Origin: Nitrospira sp. ST-bin5
GTDB taxonomy: Bacteria > Nitrospirota > Nitrospiria > Nitrospirales > Nitrospiraceae
DNA length: 48,358 bases
Direction of reading: 5' to 3'
NCBI GenBank assembly: GCA_002083555.1
Contig: MSXN01000019.1
Coordinates: forward strand, 1 to 48,358
Below, piece by piece: positions 1-6,898 of this stretch. The position numbers were made by a program, and so were the translations under genes. The notes under the pieces are model-generated. The model was not told the DNA's origin. It worked only from the letters and a program-made list of their open reading frames with translations, and made no database searches. Position 1 is the first letter of the stretch, and every line of letters begins with the position of its first letter.

Positions 1-823
1 CGGTCTCGGCGCCGACGCCATAGAACAATCCACGTGCGCTAACGGTGGAGGAACTGGTTTCTGACAAGGATGCTCCGGCCGTTGTCTGCGCTGTCTTGGC
101 TTCAGGCATAGCCGCTTCCGGCACTGAACCGGCGGCGCGCGGACGCTCGGTTCTTACAGCGGCTTCCTCTGAGGCCTTCCCCATCGAGACGGCTGGTGCC
201 GCCGCCTGTTTCCGATCTGCTTCTGGTTGTGCGTTCTCCGGCGCATAGTCGCGAATGGTATCAGCTGGAACGCTTGCCTGGGGTGGTACGGTGGCTGTTC
301 GTTCGTTGGTGGTATGCGTATCCGACACTGAGTCCTTCTTGGCGACGGTTGCTGAGAGATTCTGATTATCCTGTGCTGTTGCCTTTGACTCAGCCGGCTT
401 GGGCGCTGACGGCTGTGACCCTGCGGGCGGAGGAATGGATGGGGCGACAGGTGGTGTTGCTTCGGTCGCAACCGATTGGACTGCTTTTTCCAGACTCTCC
501 TGATAGGTCTTGGTGCCGAGGACGACTGCGAAGACCGCGGTGGCGAGTCCGCCGGCCAGGGCGAGATTGGCAGGCCGCCGGAACCAGTCCAGCCATGAGG
601 CCAGCCCGCCGGCAGGAGCCGGAGTTATATTGCTCAAGGATTGGAGTAAACGGCGTCGCACAGCCGGATCGGTCAACAGTTCTTTCAGTGCCTGCTCGTC
701 GGCCAGGGCATTGAAGAGTTGCTGATCCTGCATGGCGGCGGTAAAGAGCCGTCGGCGTTCCTCCGGCGTCAGCGTATCCGCTGCAAAACCGCCGAGGAGC
801 TTTTCCAGTTCGTGTTCAGCCAT
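1..823 (-). CDS. Membrane-anchored partner of the adjacent sigma factor (putative anti-sigma), 3' end outside window
   Basis: The reading frame opens at an ATG 3 nt after the sigma-factor stop and stays open for 274 codons to the window edge, so the C-terminus is missing. The first 60 or so residues are charged and helical (MAEHELEKLLGGF...), in the position of an anti-sigma domain. One membrane helix follows at about residues 85-103, then a long Pro/Ala/Ser/Thr-rich extracytoplasmic linker. I see no cysteine in the visible part, so the zinc-binding HxxxCxxC motif of ZAS anti-sigma factors is absent. Position and topology (cytoplasmic helices, one helix, periplasmic tail) fit a transmembrane anti-sigma factor; that role is inferred from context, not from a recognised motif. 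The hidden C-terminus could hold a sensory or ligand-binding domain. Confidence 0.7.
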   Translation of the reverse strand, partial: MAEHELEKLLGGFAADTLTPEERRRLFTAAMQDQQLFNALADEQALKELLTDPAVRRRLLQSLSNITPAPAGGLASWLDWFRRPANLALAGGLATAVFAVVLGTKTYQESLEKAVQSVATEATPPVAPSIPPPAGSQPSAPKPAESKATAQDNQNLSATVAKKDSVSDTHTTNERTATVPPQASVPADTIRDYAPENAQPEADRKQAAAPAVSMGKASEEAAVRTERPRAAGSVPEAAMPEAKTAQTTAGASLSETSSSTVSARGLFYGVGAET

Positions 824-826
824 TGG

Positions 827-1324
827 TTATTCCCAACTGCCGTCCATTGCCGTCAATAGCTGCTTTCTGCATCGAAGATCCCAGGTATAGATCGTATTGA
901 TTGACGGTTGCCCCATGATCTTCTGAATCTCGGGAAAGGTTTTCCCCTCCAGTTTCCACTTGAAGAGTTCCCGGCAGCGCTCGCCGAGTTGCATGACTGC
1001 CGCGAGTAACCGGTCTACGCGCTGTTGTTGGTCAAGCTGCGTCGCCGGATCAGCACCGGGATCGGCCAGCGGCAATTCCTCGACCGACTCCTGATTATAC
1101 TCGCCTCGCCGGAAGGCCTTGCGGTGGGCGTCGAGCATCTTGAACCGCAAGACCTGAAATGCCAAGGGGACCAGTTCGGTCAAGTCGGTGACCGCGGGGT
1201 ACTTCTCATGAAGGACCACCAGGGTCTCCTGGGTCAGATCCTCGGCATGGTCTCTCGATACTCGTGATGTCGCGAACGCGAGAATCCTTTCGCGAAGCGA
1301 GGCGAGTATCTGATTGCGGTCCAT
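827..1324 (-). CDS. Small sigma-70 family (ECF-like) RNA polymerase sigma factor
   Basis: A 165-residue protein of typical ECF size. Residues about 8-75 look like region 2, with RDHAEDLTQETLVVLHEKY resembling the core-binding and -10 recognition helices (DLxQExxxxxxxK). Residues about 105-160 look like region 4: a helical pair with LFKWKLEGKTFPEIQKIMG, then a recognition helix with TIYTWDLRCRKQLL. The ATG at 1324 is 12 nt downstream of the amidohydrolase stop, and the partner gene follows after 3 nt, so the three are probably cotranscribed. A sigma factor at the end of a lipid-gene run suggests that it regulates membrane-envelope genes, possibly its own operon; that is inference. Confidence 0.85.
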   Translation of the reverse strand: MDRNQILASLRERILAFATSRVSRDHAEDLTQETLVVLHEKYPAVTDLTELVPLAFQVLRFKMLDAHRKAFRRGEYNQESVEELPLADPGADPATQLDQQQRVDRLLAAVMQLGERCRELFKWKLEGKTFPEIQKIMGQPSINTIYTWDLRCRKQLLTAMDGSWE

Positions 1325-1336
1325 CGGTGTGCCTGA

Positions 1337-2329
1337 CTATCGGATCGATTGAATCGTTGAATGGGGAAGAATGTCGCCGAGAGAGCGGAAGCCCAGCTTC
1401 AGCCCGGTGCACACTTCAACCTGCCGGTCGAAGCGGTTCTTGGTCTTGATCATCTTGCGCAACGTGCCGAAGGCGACGCGTCCCCAGGCGGCGATGTGAA
1501 AGACGGACAGCGGATAGTCCGTGCCGAAGAGCAGGCGCTCGTGGACTTCAGGGTAGTTGCGGAGGTGCAAGAGCATCCGGAACCGGTTCGGCAGCGTGAG
1601 GGCCGAGATGTCCGAATAGAAATTGGGGTAGCGGTTGACGAGGTCACGCAAGGTCGGAAGAAACTTCTCATAAAGGATCAATCCGTAGCTGCAGGCATGG
1701 GCGGCGATGACCGTGGCGCCTTCTTCGAGAGGAACACGCAGCCGCTCAGGATCGCCGACCGATTGATCCTTCCCGATCAGACTGAACTCGTAGCCGACGT
1801 GACTCAGGAAGGGCAGCTTGCGTTCGGCCAATGCGCGATAGAAGGGTTTGTAGTTGGGATTGGCCGGATCGAACTGCTTGGCGTTCGGGAGGACTTTCAC
1901 CAGCACCGCACCGGCATCGGCGCAGCGGTGGACTTCGTCGATCGCGTCCCGCCGTTGGGGATTGATGGATACGCCCGCGAGCAATTCATTCGGATGAGCC
2001 TGCGCGGTTTTCAGGACGTAGTCGTTGCTGATGAGGAAATCGGTATGGGTCTTGTTGAGTCGTCCATTGTGATCGTAGACCCCGTCCATGCCGAGCATTA
2101 CGGCCTTTTGCACATGGCGGGAGGCGCGTAATTCAACGAGTAGATCCTCCAGATACTTCTCATTGGTTTCACGCGGGCGGTCAACGGAGAGGCCGTGCTT
2201 CCAAAACAGGAAGCGAAAGAGCGGGCTCTTCAGCATCTTGGGCGAGATATAGCAGCCGTTGTCGCCGTCGGGCAGGGCGGCCAGGTGCACGTGACAATCG
2301 ATCAATGATTTAGTGGCGGTGTTATTCAT
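1337..2329 (-). CDS. Amidohydrolase-family metal-dependent hydrolase (TIM barrel, COG2159 type)
   Basis: 330 residues, full length for an Amidohydro_2 (PF04909) protein. The metal-binding set is visible: DCHVH at 11-15 on strand 1, a lysine in VLVKVLPN (K145), histidines H177 (LSHVGYE) and H211 (AAHACS), and the catalytic aspartate D271 in FGTDYP. Members are decarboxylases or hydrolases of aromatic or amide substrates; the substrate here cannot be read from sequence. It lies 34 nt after plsC and 12 nt before the sigma factor, in the same run as the lipid genes, so it may act on a lipid head group or be an unrelated passenger. Confidence 0.85.
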   Translation of the reverse strand: MNNTATKSLIDCHVHLAALPDGDNGCYISPKMLKSPLFRFLFWKHGLSVDRPRETNEKYLEDLLVELRASRHVQKAVMLGMDGVYDHNGRLNKTHTDFLISNDYVLKTAQAHPNELLAGVSINPQRRDAIDEVHRCADAGAVLVKVLPNAKQFDPANPNYKPFYRALAERKLPFLSHVGYEFSLIGKDQSVGDPERLRVPLEEGATVIAAHACSYGLILYEKFLPTLRDLVNRYPNFYSDISALTLPNRFRMLLHLRNYPEVHERLLFGTDYPLSVFHIAAWGRVAFGTLRKMIKTKNRFDRQVEVCTGLKLGFRSLGDILPHSTIQSIR

Positions 2330-2363
2330 TGCGTGTCTCTTTCATATTATCCGAAGTCACCGA

Positions 2364-2996
2364 TTATTCCCACGCAGGTCTGTATCCTGCTTCTGCCAGG
2401 GCTTTGATCCCTTGTTCGAGCGTTATCATGAAACTTGTTCGATCCCCGCTCCAACGAATGGGTTCCCCGATAAAGACATCGCAGAAGAACGGGACCAGGA
2501 TGGCCTCCCCTTTAGGCAGGGCTTTCCCGAGGCCGTGGAGAAAGATGGGTGTGATGGGAACCTCGGGGTTGCGCTTGGCCAGATGGGCGATGCCCGTCTT
2601 CAACGTGCCCATCTGCTCAGGATCTCCCCGCGATCCTTCTGGAAAGAGGATCAGAATCTCCCCGTTCTGCAAGGCCTCAGTGCACGCGGCTAACGGATCC
2701 TGGTGCCGGCCGATGACCTCACGCTCAAGCGGAATGATGTGCATGATGTTCAACGCAAACCATGCAAGGAGGCGGTTGCGGAAGAAATAGTCCTTTGCCG
2801 CCACCGGTCGCAGTTGCCGCAAGAGCGGCCAGGGAAGCAGGGTCATGAGGACGAGCGTATCCAGATGGCTGTTGTGGTTGGAGACGACGATGGCCGGCCC
2901 TTTCAGGGGAATCCGTTCGCGATGGCGAATGTTCAGGCCGATCACGATCAGGACCAGGGGACGAACGATCACCAGAAAGAATAGTTGTTGCAGCAC
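2364..2996 (-). CDS. plsC: 1-acyl-sn-glycerol-3-phosphate acyltransferase (PlsC family)
   Basis: 210 residues. A hydrophobic N-terminus (residues about 4-20) anchors it to the membrane. The acyltransferase HxxxxD motif is HNSHLD (41-46) and the glycerophosphate-binding motif is FPEGSRG (118-124). It transfers an acyl chain to position 2 of a lysophosphatidic acid-like acceptor, giving phosphatidate. It starts 9 nt after the CdsA-like gene, which would use phosphatidate as substrate, supporting a joint role in phospholipid synthesis or repair. A stand-alone housekeeping PlsC is possible, but the operon setting suggests a dedicated one. Confidence 0.9.
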   Translation of the reverse strand: MLQQLFFLVIVRPLVLIVIGLNIRHRERIPLKGPAIVVSNHNSHLDTLVLMTLLPWPLLRQLRPVAAKDYFFRNRLLAWFALNIMHIIPLEREVIGRHQDPLAACTEALQNGEILILFPEGSRGDPEQMGTLKTGIAHLAKRNPEVPITPIFLHGLGKALPKGEAILVPFFCDVFIGEPIRWSGDRTSFMITLEQGIKALAEAGYRPAWE

Positions 2997-3005
2997 GATG
3001 GACTC

Positions 3006-3944
3006 TCAGTAGTGCAGGTAATAGACATAGTGGAACAGCAGCGGGGCGGTGTAGGTCAAACTGTCGATTCGATCGAGGATGCCGCCATGGCCGGGCAACA
3101 GGCTGCCGCTGTCTTTGACTCCGATATCTCGTTTCAATGCCGAAATGGTCACGTCGCCGATGAAACCGCCTAAGGCGATCAGGAACCCTGCCCCGAGTGA
3201 TTCGACGAGCGTCAGGGGGGTGAGGTGGGGAGCCAGGAGCATCGCCAGGGCAGTGGTCGTTCCCACTCCGCCAAGAAATCCTTCCCAGGTCTTGTTGGGG
3301 CTGACTCTCGGGATGATCTTATGGCGTCCGGTGAGCTTCCCCCACACATATTGGGCGACGTCGTTGAACTGCGTGAGGAAGATCAGATACAGGACCAATC
3401 CGGCGCCTCCGCCTGCCGGGTTTCTGGTCCCGTCAAGGACCAGAAAGAAGGCCGCATGGCTGAGGCTGAAGACCATCGTCATGAGGCCCCAGTGCAGCGT
3501 GCCGGCCGCCCGGAGAAAATCCTTGGTTTCGCCGATGATGACCATCCGCATGGGCAGCAGGAGGAAGAGATAGACGGGGATGAAGATGATGAACATGCCG
3601 TACCACTGCTCGTGGACCCAGAAGTACTGGAACGGAATCGCGGCATAGGCCCAGAAGAGCACGCGGCGATCCGCGCGTCTGGTCGGGATGAGTGACAGGT
3701 ATTCTTTCAGCGCGAGAAAACTGACGAAGGCGAAGAAGAGGATCGAGGCTGTCCGGCTGAGGAGGATGGCACCGGAGAATATCCCGATCATGATCCACCA
3801 GGACCGGATACGCTGAATCAGCTCCGTATAATTTTTCTCCGGATGCAGCCGCTTCAGCAGCGCGGCGGTGAGCGAGGCGACCACCAGAATGCCGAGGATG
3901 CCGCCCAGTGCCGTCAGGACCGATGGCGTGATATGCGGCAGCAT
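3006..3944 (-). CDS. cdsA: Phosphatidate cytidylyltransferase (CdsA/YnbB-like)
   Basis: 312 residues with about eight hydrophobic segments. The CdsA signature spans 268-295: SALKRDIGVKDSG, then PGHGGILDRIDS, with the Lys-Asp and HGG...DR.D residues intact. It makes CDP-diacylglycerol from CTP and phosphatidate at the inner membrane. Its ATG overlaps the stop of the CDP-alcohol phosphotransferase gene by one base, so the two are probably translationally coupled. The pairing of a CdsA paralogue with a CDP-alcohol transferase is like E. coli ynbA-ynbB rather than the housekeeping cdsA, which usually sits near dxr/uppS. Confidence 0.92.
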   Translation of the reverse strand: MLPHITPSVLTALGGILGILVVASLTAALLKRLHPEKNYTELIQRIRSWWIMIGIFSGAILLSRTASILFFAFVSFLALKEYLSLIPTRRADRRVLFWAYAAIPFQYFWVHEQWYGMFIIFIPVYLFLLLPMRMVIIGETKDFLRAAGTLHWGLMTMVFSLSHAAFFLVLDGTRNPAGGGAGLVLYLIFLTQFNDVAQYVWGKLTGRHKIIPRVSPNKTWEGFLGGVGTTTALAMLLAPHLTPLTLVESLGAGFLIALGGFIGDVTISALKRDIGVKDSGSLLPGHGGILDRIDSLTYTAPLLFHYVYYLHY

Positions 3945-4552
3945 CAGTGCGCGCCCTCCCGTAACGCCAGGCTGGCACGGTTGTAGATCGTGAAGAGCGA
4001 GAGCAGCAGCATGATGGACAGCGCGGCGGTGACCCAGGTTCCTTCTGTCACGCCAAGTCCGAGCAGGAGGGCGATCAGTCCGAATGCAAACGCTCGATCA
4101 CTCTTACCCATCGGGCCGGCATAATTGCGGGACCCGCCGACCTGAATCGCCACTACGCCAGTCATTTCGACCATCACGGCGAGGATGATGATACTAACCA
4201 CCAGCCACTGATTGAAGGCCGGGACCAGCGCCAGCGGCAGATAGAGCGCGGTATCCGACACCACATCGCCCAATTCGTTCAGGACGGCCCCGAGCCGCGT
4301 TTTCATATTGTGTTCGCGCGCGAGCATGCCGTCGATGGCGTTTAGGGCCATGCGGATGAATAACGTTCCCGGGAGCAGCAGCAGCCGAGAGGTCTGGTCT
4401 GGATGCGAGGCCATCACGCCACCGACAATGCAGGATAGTGCCAGGGCTGTCAGGGTGACGTGATTCGCGGTCACGTGTGCAGCCGCCAGTGCATGAGTGA
4501 GGGGGCGCAGGACATTCTGAAAGGCAGGTTTGAGTTGGTAGATACTGGCCAT
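3944..4552 (-). CDS. CDP-alcohol phosphatidyltransferase, YnbA-like, with Asn replacing two motif Asp residues
   Basis: 202 residues with about six hydrophobic helices. The family motif DxxDGxxARx8GxxxDxxxD appears at 71-96 as NAIDGMLAR, eight residues, G88, then N92 and D96. The first and third motif aspartates are therefore Asn (N71, N92), while D74 and D96 remain. The N-terminus (YQLKPAFQ...LRPLTHAL) and the flanking FIRMALNAIDG match what I remember of E. coli YnbA, where I believe the same Asn occur; an alignment is needed. It would move a phosphatidyl group from CDP-diacylglycerol to an unknown alcohol. It overlaps the downstream cdsA-like gene by one base. A 111-nt gap separates it from the upstream fusion gene. 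Confidence 0.85.
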   Translation of the reverse strand: MASIYQLKPAFQNVLRPLTHALAAAHVTANHVTLTALALSCIVGGVMASHPDQTSRLLLLPGTLFIRMALNAIDGMLAREHNMKTRLGAVLNELGDVVSDTALYLPLALVPAFNQWLVVSIIILAVMVEMTGVVAIQVGGSRNYAGPMGKSDRAFAFGLIALLLGLGVTEGTWVTAALSIMLLLSLFTIYNRASLALREGAH

Positions 4553-4663
4553 CGCGATCTGAGTATTCCTACAAGTATGTGTCAGCGTAGCATGCCGCCT
4601 CGGAAATCCAAATCAAATCCAGCTTGCTCAATAGACAATGTGCAATCTTGACGAAGGACTGCT

Positions 4664-6898
4664 CTATCGCCTGCGGGTCAGGAGACGACCTAACCAGACC
4701 AATCCGAACATGCAGCCGGCTGTGAAGGCGAGCACGGCACCAGGAATCGTTGTCGCTTCGACTGGTGCGGGTGCGACGCGTAGCTCGGATGGAAACGGGC
4801 GGGGCGGTACGGCGATCGATTTCCACTTCGACCGGTCCGACGGCACGCGCTGTTGATAGTCGTCGAGGGAGGCGACCGCATAGGTGCCCATTGCGCGGCT
4901 GGAGGGAATCTGCGGGATATGCACGTAGAGCACCGCTTCGACATCCTCCCGAAGCCATTGTTCGAAGGGGGTGAGCGGTCGCGGCGGACTTGATGGCCCG
5001 AGGAGATGCAGGAGGTCGTTCCCGATGGCTTCGAATGTCACGCGCGGCAGCAGTCTGGTGAGTTCTTCCGAAAAGTATCGATAGACCTTCAGGCCGCTGG
5101 CCAGGCTCCGGTCCGAGGCCGCCATGTAGACATAGCCTGCCGTCGCCTTCAGCCGGTTGCTGGCGCCTTGGTAAGGAATCTGCCAGCCGAGGGTGCGGAG
5201 TTGATCGATGCTGAGTCCCGCGCAGTTGAGCAGCGAGTGATCGTAATCCAGCTCGTGCCGGTAAAAGCGGCGAAACACGTCCTGGATAGCGGCTTGATAG
5301 GCAGCCGGGATGCGATCCTGTTTCAAGACCAACACGAGGAGCGCGCTTGGCCGATAGTAGGATTGCCCGCTGTTGAGGTCCATGAGGTAATTGTCCATGG
5401 GGACCATCGCGGGGAGAATGCCCTTTTCGCTGACCACGTTGGCGTCGTAAAAGTTGTTCACCAGCCAGTCGGCCCATTCGCCATGCGGACCGACGCGTCC
5501 CGTCACGATACCGAAGTGTCCCCCGTGGGCTTCGTCGTCGTCGCCTTGCGCACCGTTCAGGATCGCGCCAAGGACCGGCTTGCCGGACCATGATCCGTCT
5601 GCTTTCCCCCACAAGAGGCGGGTCGTGATGGTGTCTGCGGGAAGCCCGTCCGTGTTTTCCATGAGGTGTGAGATCGTTCGGTCGTCGGCGGCGACCGTGC
5701 GCGCCCGATTGGGTGTGAGGAGATAGTCCGTCGGCCAAATAGTGCGGGCTTCGAACGCAGATCCCTCCGCTGCGGAGACGGTGCGGCCGCGCAGGCGCAA
5801 GGGGTGCGACCTGAAGAAGTCTGCGGTGGCCTCGTTGTAGTACGACTGATTGGCCGGGAGCTTCGGCGTCAGGCGAAGAGCAATGGAGCCGATGTCGGGG
5901 ATGTCAAGATGAGTCTGCTCCGGCCCAAGGGTGGCGAGGGGAATTAATTCCGGAGAACCCAGCCACACCAGGAAGGGCGGCTGATGGGCGACTCCTTGTT
6001 GTTCCTGCGCCAGGGGAATCGCAATGGTTTCATCGGCAAAGTACCACAGGGCTTGCGGCGGCGTGCCGCAGTTGCTGCATCGACCGGTCGTGGCGGTGAA
6101 GACCGATCCGTCGAAGAGTCCGAGCGGTTCTTGTCGCAATGGTGACCGGCCGATCTGCGCAGCAGATGGAGGCGTCGTTCCGTCAATTGCCGGTGCGGCT
6201 ATGACAGGGCCCGGGTCGAACACGACTGTGGTGGCGAGTAGAATACCGGCAACCGTGATTGGTGGGGCGTGTGAACTCATCTGTGAGCCGGGTTGAGCGC
6301 GAAGCTGTCGATCATGCAACCGGGCGAGCAGCAGTTGTGCCGTGATGGCGCCGGTCAGAGCCATACTCATATCCCACTGCGTGTCCCATTCGTCGCCTTG
6401 GGTGGCGAGGAACGTGGTGGCAGTTTGGCCGAACACAAATGCGCTGGCGCCTTCCAGGAGCTCATAGAGGGCGCTGAGTCCGAGGCTGATCGAGCACACC
6501 AGGAAGAACAGCCAGCCTCCTCGTTGCAGCGGGGATGTCCGCAGGAGGAGTTCGCGCATCACGATGGCGGGCACAAAACCCTGTGCCAGGTGTCCGAGAC
6601 GATCGTAGTGATTGCGCGCAAGCCCGAAGGCGTCCTGCACCCATCGGCCCAGGGGAACCTCGGCATAGGTGTAATAGGCTCCGACCATGAGAATGATGGC
6701 ATGCCCGGCCATCATTCGATACGCCAAGGGGGTAAGCGGGAACCGGTCATGAGTACGGATCAGGATGGGAATCCCGATCAGTACGGGAAAGGCCTCCAGG
6801 AGCCAGACGCCGTGATGTTTCGGGTTGAGACCTGAAAGGATCAGGCCAAACACGACGAGCGTGAGGAGCACGCGACGTTCCGCGAGGTGGGCGGTCAT
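4664..6898 (-). CDS. YjdF-like (DUF2238) membrane domain fused to a putative permuted NlpC/P60 (LRAT-like) thiol enzyme
   Basis: 744 residues. Residues 1-205 are a multi-helix YjdF/DUF2238-type domain with NHYDRLGHLAQGF (96-108) and ALYELLEGASAF (143-154). A second hydrophobic segment near 213-228, beginning MSSHAPPITVAG at 207, looks like a signal or anchor sequence. The long second half carries CSNC (274-277), GGHFGIVTGR (459-468) and LLNCAGLSIDQL (557-568). His followed later by Asn-Cys is the order of permuted NlpC/P60 papain-fold enzymes (LRAT, YiiX, H-REV107 type). A C-terminal helix (about 720-738) ends in RRR. The start overlaps the aas-like stop by 4 nt (ATGA). The junction has no stop codon; a second translation start at 6280 is possible. 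The enzyme assignment is inference from the motif only. Confidence 0.75.
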   Translation of the reverse strand: MTAHLAERRVLLTLVVFGLILSGLNPKHHGVWLLEAFPVLIGIPILIRTHDRFPLTPLAYRMMAGHAIILMVGAYYTYAEVPLGRWVQDAFGLARNHYDRLGHLAQGFVPAIVMRELLLRTSPLQRGGWLFFLVCSISLGLSALYELLEGASAFVFGQTATTFLATQGDEWDTQWDMSMALTGAITAQLLLARLHDRQLRAQPGSQMSSHAPPITVAGILLATTVVFDPGPVIAAPAIDGTTPPSAAQIGRSPLRQEPLGLFDGSVFTATTGRCSNCGTPPQALWYFADETIAIPLAQEQQGVAHQPPFLVWLGSPELIPLATLGPEQTHLDIPDIGSIALRLTPKLPANQSYYNEATADFFRSHPLRLRGRTVSAAEGSAFEARTIWPTDYLLTPNRARTVAADDRTISHLMENTDGLPADTITTRLLWGKADGSWSGKPVLGAILNGAQGDDDEAHGGHFGIVTGRVGPHGEWADWLVNNFYDANVVSEKGILPAMVPMDNYLMDLNSGQSYYRPSALLVLVLKQDRIPAAYQAAIQDVFRRFYRHELDYDHSLLNCAGLSIDQLRTLGWQIPYQGASNRLKATAGYVYMAASDRSLASGLKVYRYFSEELTRLLPRVTFEAIGNDLLHLLGPSSPPRPLTPFEQWLREDVEAVLYVHIPQIPSSRAMGTYAVASLDDYQQRVPSDRSKWKSIAVPPRPFPSELRVAPAPVEATTIPGAVLAFTAGCMFGLVWLGRLLTRRR

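Noticed and set aside
4569..5738. 389-codon open frame on the minus strand overlapping the YjdF fusion gene
   Set aside because: It lies in another frame of a real gene; composition is Arg/Pro/Ser-rich without motifs, typical of a GC-rich shadow frame.
6278..6280. Frameshift or separate gene at the YjdF/thiol-enzyme junction
   Set aside because: The frame is open through the junction without a stop. A second internal start remains possible, but a sequencing frameshift is not needed.
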